21,100 nt of DNA from Treponema sp. UBA3649 (GCA_002373325.1 DFKI01000024.1:1-21100); one strand, 5' to 3'; shown: positions 1-6,407, counted from the first letter of the stretch. Translations and numbers: made by a program. Notes: generated by a model from the letters alone, not told the origin.

Positions 1-332
1 TCGAAGGAAAGGAGGAGCCGCTGACGTGGGCCGTAAAGGAAGCAATAGATCGGAAAGTCCTTCCCGATTATCTTGAAAGGAAATCAACGGAGGTAATAAA
101 CATGCTGACGATGGAATACGATTACGCGGTGGATGTGGCCGCACAGAAGGAAGAGTCATTTGAGGAAGGTCTTGAGAGAGGACTTGAGGAAGGTCTTGAG
201 AGAGGTCTTGAAAAGGAACGAAAAACAATAAAAATGATGATGAGCAAGTTCAACCTGACGCTTCCCGAGGTCATGGATGCGCTTAACATCCCGGCTTCTG
301 AGCGTGCACTCTTTGCATCCCGTCTGTCATAG
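1..332 (+). CDS. C-terminal part of Rpn-family (PD-(D/E)XK) recombination-promoting nuclease/putative transposase
   Basis: The frame is open from the window edge (first whole codon at 3) to TAG at 330-332. The start and catalytic domain lie outside the window. About 109 residues are visible. A segment with LTWAVKEAID and LPDYLE leads into VINMLTMEYDYAVDVAAQKE, then a Glu-rich linker of repeated GLERGLEE units, then a three-helix tail. This order is typical of the C-terminus of Rpn proteins, which carry an N-terminal PD-(D/E)XK nuclease domain and usually occur in many copies per genome. The ATG at 102 is internal, because homologous-looking sequence continues upstream of it. The gene ends only about 20 bp before the truncated RHS tip, so it borders the accessory block. 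Family assignment is from the tail only. Confidence 0.72.
   Translation, partial: EGKEEPLTWAVKEAIDRKVLPDYLERKSTEVINMLTMEYDYAVDVAAQKEESFEEGLERGLEEGLERGLEKERKTIKMMMSKFNLTLPEVMDALNIPASERALFASRLS
162..214 (+). repeat. In-frame tandem repeat coding GLERGLEE
   Basis: Near-identical 12-base units of the type GGTCTTGAGAGA/GGACTTGAGGAA are repeated four times in frame. They encode the charged linker of the Rpn-type protein. Such runs expand and contract by slippage and differ between Rpn copies. Confidence 0.7.
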
Positions 333-357
333 GCGAAAGGAACAAAAAACTGCATCA

Positions 358-418
358 ATGGCGATTTGTATGCCTACGCCGCAAACAATCCGGTGAGGTA
401 TTTGGATCCGGATGGAAG
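358..418 (+). repeat. RHS-core direct repeat, copy 1
   Basis: This 61-base stretch matches 3044-3104 at 56 of 61 positions by eye. It encodes GDLYAYAANNPVRYLDPDG, the end of the RHS-associated core. Sequence before and after it is unrelated between the copies, so the conserved core marks the boundary where variable toxin tips are joined. It is long enough to serve as a recombination seed. Confidence 0.8.
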
Positions 419-1028
419 AAGCCCAGTATATAACACAGATGGTAATTTAATTGGCGTGACTGAATATACTGGTCTACATGGAACACCTTATTTTCTCGAT
501 ATGACCGAGGATGAATTTTATGAGGCGAAAATGTCTAATGATGAGGTCGCCTCTAAAAATCTTGGAATGGCCGGATTAAAAGGTGAGAATGCTGTAAAAA
601 ACTATATCGAAAGTTATTCCAATTTGAAAAATCGGCCAGATTGGGATGGAAAACTTACTTTGGATGAAGCAAATGATTGGTGGCGAAAAGGAACTGGTGA
701 AACCCTGCATGTAGATATGAACTCAATTGATTTGTCAATGTTATACTCATTGGGGGATGATTATGTTGGAAAGCCATATTCATTCAATTTGCAAACGCTT
801 GGAAGCAAAGATGGTTTAGTATATGGTCACTTAAAATTTAATCGATATCCAGACGATGCTTGCCGGGCATATCAAGATATATATGATTTTGATATGCATC
901 CTGGAATAAAATCAACTCCAAGAAATATTGCAACCAAAATTGGATCATTGTATGCAGGAAAAGGAACTCCATATAAAATTAGTTTTTATGGTGTGCAAAC
1001 GCTTCAGAAAGCATGGTGGGTAAAATGA
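366..1028 (+). CDS. Orphan RHS C-terminal toxin tip (5'-truncated)
   Basis: Only the last about 20 residues of an RHS-associated core (GDLYAYAANNPVRYLDPDGR) remain, followed by about 200 variable residues. The frame runs back to 333 without an ATG. TTG at 366 is the only early start-like codon and it has no Shine-Dalgarno, so this is probably a displaced, silent tip and not a full gene. The tip contains DGKLTLDEANDWW, then DYVGKPYSFN, DGLVYGHLKFNRYP, YDFDMH and TPRNIATKIGS. I associate these segments with polymorphic-toxin tails of RHS proteins but cannot name the domain or its activity. The stop overlaps the ATG of the next gene (ATGA at 1025-1028), the usual toxin/immunity coupling. It could become active if recombined onto an intact RHS gene elsewhere. 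Confidence 0.72.
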   Translation: MYAYAANNPVRYLDPDGRSPVYNTDGNLIGVTEYTGLHGTPYFLDMTEDEFYEAKMSNDEVASKNLGMAGLKGENAVKNYIESYSNLKNRPDWDGKLTLDEANDWWRKGTGETLHVDMNSIDLSMLYSLGDDYVGKPYSFNLQTLGSKDGLVYGHLKFNRYPDDACRAYQDIYDFDMHPGIKSTPRNIATKIGSLYAGKGTPYKISFYGVQTLQKAWWVK

Positions 1029-1447
1029 AAATTAGGTATGTGATTTTTCCAATTTTATTTGCAGTGGTATTTTTATTTGTATACTGGGCTAGCCAACCTT
1101 GTACTGTAAAATTTTCAAAAGATTTTTACTATGACTACGACTTAAATTCTATTTTTGGGAACATAAAAGCTGGAGATATTCCACCGGAAATTATCGATTT
1201 CTCACATAACAAAAATTTTGTAGTAGTAAAACAAAAACCAAGATCTAAATACCCTGGTATGTATGATTGTTCTGAAGATTTAGCTTACAAAAATGGAACT
1301 GATGAAATTTATTATTGGCTGATTTCACTCAAAGAAAAAGAAGTGTATGGTCCAATGCTTTTTGAGGAATATAATATTTTATGCAAAGAAAAAAATGTTC
1401 AATTGGAATTTAAAAATAATAAATTCGTTAAGAAAAAAACTCGCTAA
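1025..1447 (+). CDS. Putative membrane-anchored immunity protein, DUF3997-like
   Basis: The start at 1025 is chosen because its ATG overlaps the TGA of the upstream RHS tip (ATGA). An in-frame ATG also exists at 1013. The product is about 140 aa. Residues about 5-22 form one hydrophobic helix (YVIFPILFAVVFLFVYW), which should anchor it in the inner membrane or act as an uncleaved signal. The rest is a small, charged soluble domain containing IPPEIIDFSHNKNFVVVKQK, then YYWLISLKEKEVYGPM and an EEY segment. That pattern resembles DUF3997-type small proteins found beside toxin tips. Its place directly behind the RHS tip suggests it neutralises that toxin. Family match is from memory of the pattern; the immunity role is inferred from context. 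Confidence 0.6.
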   Translation: MKIRYVIFPILFAVVFLFVYWASQPCTVKFSKDFYYDYDLNSIFGNIKAGDIPPEIIDFSHNKNFVVVKQKPRSKYPGMYDCSEDLAYKNGTDEIYYWLISLKEKEVYGPMLFEEYNILCKEKNVQLEFKNNKFVKKKTR

Positions 1448-1605
1448 GATTTACGAACCAGCATACTTTCTTCTAAAATGTTGAAGGATGTAACATCCAA
1501 CTCCGTCTGCTTCTACAAAAAAAAACAGAAAGGTTTGTTCGTTGAATGTATATAAGTCCATGTTAAATATTTTTTTACGATACGTATATTGAAGGGGAGC
1601 GAAAA

Positions 1606-2658
1606 ATGAAAAAAATCAGCACGTCTATTTTTATTTCACTAATTTTACTGCAGTTTTCATTAGGATTCGCAATTACCAAAGATGAAAAAGATTCTTTGAT
1701 AGCAAAAGCTGCGGAATATCATTCAGCAGGTAAACTTGACGAGTCTTTGCTTTGCATTCAAAATATCCTGTCAGAATCGCCCCGTGATGACGAAGCTCTA
1801 TATTACCGCGCGTTTATATTTTTGGAAATGAACAAGGCACAACTTGCCATTTCTGACCTTGACATGATACTCTCTATGGAAAAAACTGATTACGAGACGC
1901 TGCATCTTCATGCACGTGCCCAGTATGACTTGGGGAAATATGAGGATGCAATAAAAGATGAGACGAAGGCTATTAATCTGAATCCTCAGGCACATGAGTG
2001 TTATGACATGAGAGCTTCCGCATACAGGGCTATCGGGCATCATGAAGCTGCTGTCAAGGATTATACTGCATCCATTTATTATGGTAAAATTCGCAATGCT
2101 GATTTATGCAAAAATTATACCAATCGTGCATTGGTTTATCTTGAGTTGGGTGAATACGAAAGTGTTGTAGATGATTGCACAGAGGCACAAAAGTACAATC
2201 CGTTTTATATCACATTGTATCTTGCACGTGCGGAAGCCTATACAAAGCTCGGAAAATATGAGGACGCACTTGCCGACACTGAATATATTATTCGAGTCGC
2301 ACCAAAAGTTTCTGATGGATTTCATGCGAGAGGTGTGGTTTATATGTCAATGGGAAAGTATAAGTCAGCTGTCTCTGATTTTAATACCGCAATAAAAAAT
2401 GAGCCATTGAATTCATCTCTTTATGCGCTACGAGGAGTTTCATATATGAATCTAAACAAAAATAAAAGGGCAATCAAGGATTTAAGTCAAGCTATAAACC
2501 TCTCACCCGATAATGCAGAGTGGTATAAATTTCGCACGGCAATTTATATAAAAGAAAAGCAGAGGCAAAACGCAATAAAAGACCTTGAGAAAAGTTTAAG
2601 TCTTAATCCAAATGATGAACAGGCATTAAGATATAGAGATATAGCGGAGGATATGTAG
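1606..2658 (+). CDS. Exported TPR-repeat protein
   Basis: A 350-aa product with an N-terminal signal peptide (MKKISTSIFISLILLQFSLGFA, cleavage likely near residue 22). It is followed by about nine consecutive 34-residue TPR units from residue 28 to about 337. Typical unit signatures are GKYEDAIKDETKAINLNP, GKYEDALADTEYIIRVAP and AIKDLSQAINLSPDN. The start is supported by GGGGAG at 1594-1599. TPR arrays are protein-binding scaffolds, so a periplasmic or envelope-associated adaptor role is likely; no enzyme domain is present. It lies alone between two RHS tip/immunity cassettes with a 158-bp gap upstream. It may belong to the cassette region only by position. Confidence 0.8.
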   Translation: MKKISTSIFISLILLQFSLGFAITKDEKDSLIAKAAEYHSAGKLDESLLCIQNILSESPRDDEALYYRAFIFLEMNKAQLAISDLDMILSMEKTDYETLHLHARAQYDLGKYEDAIKDETKAINLNPQAHECYDMRASAYRAIGHHEAAVKDYTASIYYGKIRNADLCKNYTNRALVYLELGEYESVVDDCTEAQKYNPFYITLYLARAEAYTKLGKYEDALADTEYIIRVAPKVSDGFHARGVVYMSMGKYKSAVSDFNTAIKNEPLNSSLYALRGVSYMNLNKNKRAIKDLSQAINLSPDNAEWYKFRTAIYIKEKQRQNAIKDLEKSLSLNPNDEQALRYRDIAEDM

Positions 2659-2676
2659 TATCTCATAAGTGAAGAA

Positions 2677-3681
2677 ATGACCGACAGAGAAACGAAACTC
2701 GCGCATAGAAATATCCTCACCTCCCTGCTCGTAACAACATCGGAGCAGACCTCTGGACTAAACGCCATTGACGACCTGTCTCTTTTCTTCATCCGCTACA
2801 CTTTTTTGCTGGAACAATCCTCAAATAACCAAAATTCCCGCGTTCAAAAAACATCTCAACTTAATGTCCCTCAAGGAAATATATATATGGGTGCACGGTA
2901 CCTGGACCCCAAGTACATTCGCTGGGGGAAAATAATTTTTATGCCTTCACAAGTGTGCTTAAAAAATCCTAATTCCTCTCCATCTAAAAACTGGATTTCA
3001 GTCGGAAAGTATCTCGACCTCCGGCACAAAAACGTTCCGTATTATGGCGATTTGTATGCATACACCGCAAACAATCCGGTGAGGTATGTGGATCCTGATG
3101 GGAGGTTTGCTACATTTAAATTGATTGATCAGAATCAACCATCTGATTCAAACGAAAATTCAGGCAATATTTTTAAGGCTCTTTGTTGTTATGCTTTAGG
3201 AACCGTAGTATTCCTTGGGACGCTTGTGGAGGATGCTGCTACAGGAGGAATTGGTATAGCAGATGATCCAGCTTCGTTTGCGACTGCTGGATTTTTCTTT
3301 AGCTGTGGATGGGAGCTGGTTAACGGAGGTAGTTCTAAACATCAAGTTCAATCCCCCTTGGGCAAGAGTCCTACGATATGTAGTCCTGCATCTCCAGAGC
3401 CTGATGATGACGGTGACTACTATGAAAGCAGTTTGAAGCATCATCAAAATGCAAGGGGAATGTCCAGCCAAGAGCCAAAAAACGCAAAAGAAATGTTTGA
3501 TAAATCTGTGAGAGATCCAAACAAACCTAATACACGTTGGTATCGTGATAAGAACGGTGATTTTCATAGATTTCAAGGAAGCAATCATAAATATCACTGG
3601 AATGGTTCAACTAATACAGGAACACGTGTTGAAAATGTTCCTATTGAACTTAGACGTTCATTGCCTATAGGAGAATTTTAA
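2677..3681 (+). CDS. Degenerate orphan RHS gene end with C-terminal toxin tip
   Basis: A 334-codon frame with two RHS-core pieces: YMGARYLDPKYIRW at residues 70-83 and YYGDLYAYTANNPVRYVDPDGR at 122-143. The sequence between them does not look like RHS core, and the first about 65 residues resemble no protein I know, so the 5' part is scrambled and the start at 2677 is uncertain. After the core come hydrophobic residues about 165-214 (GTVVFLGTLVEDAATGGIGI, then DDPASFATAGFFF), a pretoxin-like segment seen in many RHS tails. A Ser/Pro/Asp linker follows, and then a compact tail (about 281-334) with TRWYRDKNGDFHRFQGSN and VPIELRRSL, probably the toxin proper. No catalytic family is recognised. 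The TAA is followed at once by the immunity ATG at 3682. Confidence 0.68.
   Translation: MTDRETKLAHRNILTSLLVTTSEQTSGLNAIDDLSLFFIRYTFLLEQSSNNQNSRVQKTSQLNVPQGNIYMGARYLDPKYIRWGKIIFMPSQVCLKNPNSSPSKNWISVGKYLDLRHKNVPYYGDLYAYTANNPVRYVDPDGRFATFKLIDQNQPSDSNENSGNIFKALCCYALGTVVFLGTLVEDAATGGIGIADDPASFATAGFFFSCGWELVNGGSSKHQVQSPLGKSPTICSPASPEPDDDGDYYESSLKHHQNARGMSSQEPKNAKEMFDKSVRDPNKPNTRWYRDKNGDFHRFQGSNHKYHWNGSTNTGTRVENVPIELRRSLPIGEF
3044..3104 (+). repeat. RHS-core direct repeat, copy 2
   Basis: Second copy of the 61-base core end found at 358-418 (5 differences, seen by direct alignment). It encodes GDLYAYTANNPVRYVDPDG and marks the core/tip junction of the second cassette. Confidence 0.8.
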
Positions 3682-4212
3682 ATGATTTTTGGTTTTAAGG
3701 AATCGTTTGGTATTGAAATTGAATTAAATACTTTTTTCCATGATGATTTTATTGGAGAGGGGAAATTCATCGTTTTTATCAATAATATGACATATGGAAT
3801 AGATATGCCATATGCCACCACTTTTTTTTGCATTAAAGATGAATTGTTAAAATATTACTCTGAATCCATTAATGCTGATATAAAATTAACCAAATATTCT
3901 GGCATAGAAATTGCACGAAGTTATTATGGGCAAAATTATAGTAATATTTTTTTAGATGCATATGATAGAGATTTATTAGCACGAACCAAGAATCTACTAA
4001 CTTGGAGTCCAGAATCAGCTTTTGATGATGGTTCATATATTATTCAAATAGATGAAGATGACAAAATAAGGCTAATAGGATTTAAAAGTTGCACGAAAGA
4101 TGAAAGATATATTGTTGATGAAAAATCTACGACGGAACTTCGCATCGAGAAAACTGTATTCAAACAAATCCTAAATAAGGCATATTTATATTTGATGCAG
4201 TTCTCAACTTGA
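3682..4212 (+). CDS. Putative immunity protein, Imm42-like
   Basis: A 176-aa soluble product whose ATG directly follows the RHS stop (TAAATG), implying translational coupling. It opens with MIFGFKESFGIEIELN, followed by a strand-rich half (GEGKFIVFINNMTYGIDMP) and a long C-terminal part. The MIFG...F.IE.EL opening and the one-to-one pairing with an RHS tip fit the Imm42 family of polymorphic-toxin immunity proteins. Imm42 is a proposed match from pattern recognition, not a search. It has no signal peptide or membrane helix, so it should act in the cytoplasm, which suggests a cytoplasmic target for the partner toxin. The sequence is clearly more AT-rich than the genes after 5700, which fits horizontal acquisition. 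Confidence 0.62.
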   Translation: MIFGFKESFGIEIELNTFFHDDFIGEGKFIVFINNMTYGIDMPYATTFFCIKDELLKYYSESINADIKLTKYSGIEIARSYYGQNYSNIFLDAYDRDLLARTKNLLTWSPESAFDDGSYIIQIDEDDKIRLIGFKSCTKDERYIVDEKSTTELRIEKTVFKQILNKAYLYLMQFST

Positions 4213-4222
4213 TGTTATATGA

Positions 4223-4333
4223 AAGTATCTCTCTCCCGCAAATAGCAATTTGTGGGAACTGGAAGCCGAAGATATGAAGATGGATCTGAATCTGGGGTTG
4301 TTCCCGGAACTGTACTATATAGATGACTTTTAA
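4223..4333 (+). pseudogene. C-terminal scrap of an unidentified gene
   Basis: A short open frame ends at TAA 4331-4333 and reads ...NLWELEAEDMKMDLNLGL then FPELYYIDDF. It has no start codon or ribosome site and looks like the acidic tail of a truncated protein. A second scrap at 4413-4508 starts MNCKKIHDALNNFEMDYG, which reads like a true N-terminus cut off by the end of the PIN gene. Together they suggest that genes were lost between the immunity gene and the toxin-antitoxin pair. Family unknown. Confidence 0.35.
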
Positions 4334-4476
4334 TGCAAGCGTAAAATATCCAAGAAGCATCAAATAAAAGAGTGTCAAGTCTCCTTACGATATAGAGAGC
4401 GGATCATATAGCATGAATTGCAAAAAAATCCACGATGCCCTGAACAATTTCGAAATGGATTATGGAACTCACACCC

Positions 4477-4902
4477 TCACCCTTTCCCCAATTCCATTAT
4501 GTCGATAAACTCTGCTGGCAATAGTGCGGGAATCTTGCTGTGGCCGAAATCTTTTTTGTTCCGTGTGATTATGTACCGGGCATGGACGCTTGCGGCACAC
4601 TCATCTTGCACACAATCCTCGAAGTCGGGAAAATCATCCCGGTCAAGGGCTGCTAGCAATTCCGAGTGCCCCTCGGAAGCAATCCGGCACCATGAGAAGA
4701 CAATCTTGAACATTTTTCGTCGCTCTTCTGGGGAAAACTCGTGGCGAAGTAAATACCACATGGTTGTCACTGAGTGTGCGGAAATAAATCCTGTTGCATG
4801 GCCCTTAATGCAGGTCTGCATTATTTGCAGGGACCTTTCATAAAAAGGAGCACGCTGAAACAATACGTCCAGAATGATGTTTGCGTCAATCAAAATATCC
4901 AT
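4477..4902 (-). CDS. PIN-domain ribonuclease toxin (VapC-like, PIN_3 type)
   Basis: A 141-aa product starting at ATG 4902 (MDILIDANIILDVLFQR), chosen because GGAGG lies 6 nt upstream at 4909-4913. A longer frame to 4920 lacks such a site. PIN signatures are present: the first acidic pair in ILIDANIILD (D2, D6), a central helical region, the acidic cluster DFPDFEDCVQDECA, and IITRNKKDF near the end. PIN toxins use these acidic residues to bind metal and cut RNA. The gene overlaps the 3' end of the upstream antitoxin-like gene by 17 nt, so both are made from one transcript. Toxin-antitoxin function is inferred from this layout. RNA target unknown. Confidence 0.85.
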   Translation of the reverse strand: MDILIDANIILDVLFQRAPFYERSLQIMQTCIKGHATGFISAHSVTTMWYLLRHEFSPEERRKMFKIVFSWCRIASEGHSELLAALDRDDFPDFEDCVQDECAASVHARYIITRNKKDFGHSKIPALLPAEFIDIMELGKG

Positions 4903-5422
4903 GCTTTTCCTCCACCGCATTTTTTAGCATTTCCTTGTAAAACGGATCCTCGTCATAAGGCATAACAAGCGGATTGTGTTTTGACAATATGTCTTGCAAA
5001 TCTTTCCAATCCGCATCCCGTTTCTCTTCATTATCCACAGGAAAAAGCTTGAACTTCTGCCCCTCGTAAAAATTTGCTTCCCCCAGCACACGCACGGCAT
5101 TCCCGTCAAAATATGCGTCGTAGGATTTTCCCCGGGGATTTTCTGCAAAATCATATTTCGGGGCGGCAACATCCAGAATCTTCTCGTCACTGTCGAGTTT
5201 ATATTCCACATTGGAGCCGGAAATTGAGGGAATCTTGTTTGCCCGGATAAACGCTTCGTCAACGTCATAAATCTTCGAAATCTTTTCCACAATCGCGTCC
5301 GAAGGAACAACCGACCCATTCTCATACTTGCTGTACGACTGCCGTGAGACACCAATCATCCTGGCCGCATCTGCCTGAGTAAATCCGCCTGTCTGCCTGA
5401 GATATTTCAACACATCCTTCAT
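4886..5422 (-). CDS. XRE-family HTH antitoxin paired with the PIN toxin
   Basis: A 178-aa product. The ATG at 5422 is chosen because GGAGG sits 5 nt upstream (5428-5432); the longer frame from a TTG at 5437 is not needed. Residues 1-60 form a Cro/C1-type helix-turn-helix (GGFTQADAARMIGVSRQSYSKYENG in two parts, then the second-helix region). The middle is acidic, and the C-terminal tail (DPFYKEMLKNAVEEKHGYFD) looks like the kind of extended segment that wraps a PIN toxin. Most VapB antitoxins use AbrB, RHH or Phd folds, so an XRE partner is a less common pairing. It probably autorepresses through the dyad around its -35 box. Order is antitoxin first, toxin second, with overlap. Confidence 0.8.
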   Translation of the reverse strand: MKDVLKYLRQTGGFTQADAARMIGVSRQSYSKYENGSVVPSDAIVEKISKIYDVDEAFIRANKIPSISGSNVEYKLDSDEKILDVAAPKYDFAENPRGKSYDAYFDGNAVRVLGEANFYEGQKFKLFPVDNEEKRDADWKDLQDILSKHNPLVMPYDEDPFYKEMLKNAVEEKHGYFD

Positions 5423-5457
5423 GCCAACCTCCGTCAAAATCCGTTTTCCTGAATTTG

Positions 5458-5485
5458 ATTATAGCACGGATTTACAAAATGTCAA
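5458..5485 (-). promoter_or_regulatory. Sigma-70-type promoter of the antitoxin/toxin operon
   Basis: On the minus strand TTGACA (5480-5485), a 16-bp spacer and TATAAT (5458-5463), both consensus boxes, with TGC before the -10 giving an extended -10. The start site should fall near 5451, about 29 nt before the ATG. Confidence 0.8.
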
Positions 5486-5515
5486 TACAAAGGAAGTTGG
5501 TTTGCATTGTGTAAA
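5471..5515. promoter_or_regulatory. Dyad around the toxin-antitoxin -35 box, candidate autorepressor operator
   Basis: TTTACAAAATG (5471-5481) is mirrored by CATTGTGTAAA (5505-5515), with 10 of 11 positions matching across a 23-bp spacer. The inner half overlaps the -35 hexamer. The placement fits binding by the dimeric XRE antitoxin; not proven. Confidence 0.45.
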
Positions 5516-5530
5516 GGTAGGCTTTCCGTT

Positions 5531-5640
5531 GATTTAAAGCATCGTGTAATTGCCGGGCTTGACATGAGCAATCTCTCTTGCAAAAGGAATTCCCGCGTCG
5601 GAGCGCGGGAATGACATTGTTTCGTATAAGCCGAAATTAG
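5531..5640 (+). repeat. Dispersed intergenic repeat, full-length copy with hairpin
   Basis: The left part (5531-5564) matches the sequence at 21065-21100 and, inverted, 16162-16186 (core ATTGCCGG-CTTGA). The right part contains a perfect hairpin, ATTCCCGCG (5589-5597) with CGCGGGAAT (5604-5612), and matches 18170-18221. This looks like one composite element of about 110 bp of which the other sites carry pieces. It lies in non-coding sequence between the toxin-antitoxin promoter and the hsp20 terminator. Confidence 0.7.
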
Positions 5641-5660
5641 GGCTAGTAATGAGATTTTCA

Positions 5661-5704
5661 TAAAAAAACCGCCATCGGACCCAGGACATCCGACAGCGGC
5701 TTTT
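5661..5704 (-). terminator. Rho-independent terminator of hsp20
   Basis: Read on the minus strand, GCCGCTGTCGGA (5700-5689) pairs with TCCGATGGCGGT (5679-5668), and a run of seven Ts follows (5667-5661). It lies about 30 nt past the hsp20 stop. A TTTT tract on the plus side could give weak termination in the other direction. Confidence 0.85.
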
Positions 5705-5729
5705 GTTGTTACTGCAAATCACAATTTCA

Positions 5730-6158
5730 TCATGCTACGGAGATTGAAATCTTTTTGGGTGCGCTCAGGGCTTTGCGCGGGATATTCACGGAAAGGACTC
5801 CGTTCTTGAAGTTCGCACTCACGGCCTCGGAATCAACGTCCTTGGGAAGAGAGAAGCGGCGGCAGAATGAGTTGAACCTGCGCTCGTGGATGAGCCACTG
5901 TACGTCCTCCTTCTTTTCTTCGGATTTCTTTTCTTTTGTCTCCTCTGTGTGGGATGCGATGGTCAGAACATTGTCCTTCAAGTCCACGTCCACATCTTTT
6001 TCGGTGCGTCCGGGCAGGTCCATTTCCAAGGTGTACGCATCTTTCGTTTCCTTGACGTCAACCTGGGGAACTCCGAATGAGCAGTTCTTTGCGATTGCTG
6101 GGAAAAGTCCATAGTCACCGTCATCAAAAAGTGAGTTGAAAAGTGAAAGTTCGTTCAT
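5730..6158 (-). CDS. Small heat-shock protein, Hsp20/alpha-crystallin family
   Basis: A 142-aa product from ATG 6158 (MNELSLFNSLFDD), with GGAGG 8 nt upstream. The alpha-crystallin domain spans about residues 35-135: VDVKETKDAYTLEMDLPG is its first strand, DNVLTIASH follows, and FSLPKDVDSEAVSANFKNGV with LSVNIPRK is the family's A-x-x-x-N-G-V-L signature. An I-x-I motif near the C-terminus (KISIS) is the known oligomer contact. The protein should be a cytoplasmic ATP-independent holdase. A Lys/Glu-rich loop (EETKEKKSEEKKED) sits in the middle of the domain. The gene has its own terminator and a sigma-54-type promoter, so it is a single-gene unit under unusual control. Confidence 0.95.
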   Translation of the reverse strand: MNELSLFNSLFDDGDYGLFPAIAKNCSFGVPQVDVKETKDAYTLEMDLPGRTEKDVDVDLKDNVLTIASHTEETKEKKSEEKKEDVQWLIHERRFNSFCRRFSLPKDVDSEAVSANFKNGVLSVNIPRKALSAPKKISISVA

Positions 6159-6191
6159 AACATGTACCTCCAAAATGGTTTTGATTTTTTA

Positions 6192-6207
6192 TCAGGTTTT
6201 TACCTGA
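6192..6207 (-). promoter_or_regulatory. Hairpin at the 5' end of the hsp20 transcript
   Basis: TCAGGT (on the minus strand, 6207-6202) pairs perfectly with ACCTGA (6197-6192) around a 4-nt loop. Given the predicted start near 6209, it occupies about +3 to +18 of the mRNA. It could be a 5' stabiliser or a protein-binding dyad. Confidence 0.5.
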
Positions 6208-6219
6208 CACTACATATAT

Positions 6220-6236
6220 AGCAAATCCCGTGCCAA
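6220..6236 (-). promoter_or_regulatory. Sigma-54 (RpoN) -24/-12 promoter of hsp20
   Basis: The minus strand reads TTGGCACGGGATTTGCT. This matches the RpoN consensus TGGCACG-N4-TTGC completely, with exactly 10 bp between the GG and GC doublets. The predicted transcription start is near 6209, about 50 nt before the ATG. No convincing sigma-70 -35/-10 pair was seen for this gene. Confidence 0.8.
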
Positions 6237-6349
6237 GTTTTTTTGTTTTGTAAAAAGCTGTTTTTTTGAAAAAAGACGCGTCATTTGAGGCAGTAACAGG
6301 CAATTACGAGGGGATTGTACTGGCTGCGGAGGTGGAGAAATGATTCGTC

Positions 6350-6407
6350 TGGTAAAAATGACCCTGCGTTGTGTGTCAAATTTTCCACTTTTGGTCAAAA
6401 TGACACA
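6350..6407. promoter_or_regulatory. Repeated sites upstream of the hsp20 sigma-54 promoter, candidate enhancer
   Basis: TGGTAAAAATGACC (6350-6363) and TGGTCAAAATGACA (6392-6405) are direct repeats 42 bp apart, four helical turns. The second contains the palindrome TTTTGGTCAAAA, and TGTGTCA (6372-6378) is mirrored by TGACACA (6401-6407). They lie about 145-200 bp upstream of the predicted hsp20 start, the usual place for a bacterial enhancer-binding protein. They are also 80-140 bp upstream of the pilZ promoter, so could serve that gene instead. Confidence 0.45.

Noticed and set aside
171..214. Possible CRISPR-like or regulatory tandem repeat
   Set aside because: Units are 12 bp, contiguous and in frame within a coding sequence; they encode a charged linker.
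4418..4843. Plus-strand open frame over the PIN gene
   Set aside because: It is antisense to a well-supported PIN domain with its own ribosome site and operon context.
5755..6114. Plus-strand open frame opposite hsp20
   Set aside because: Shadow of the conserved alpha-crystallin domain.
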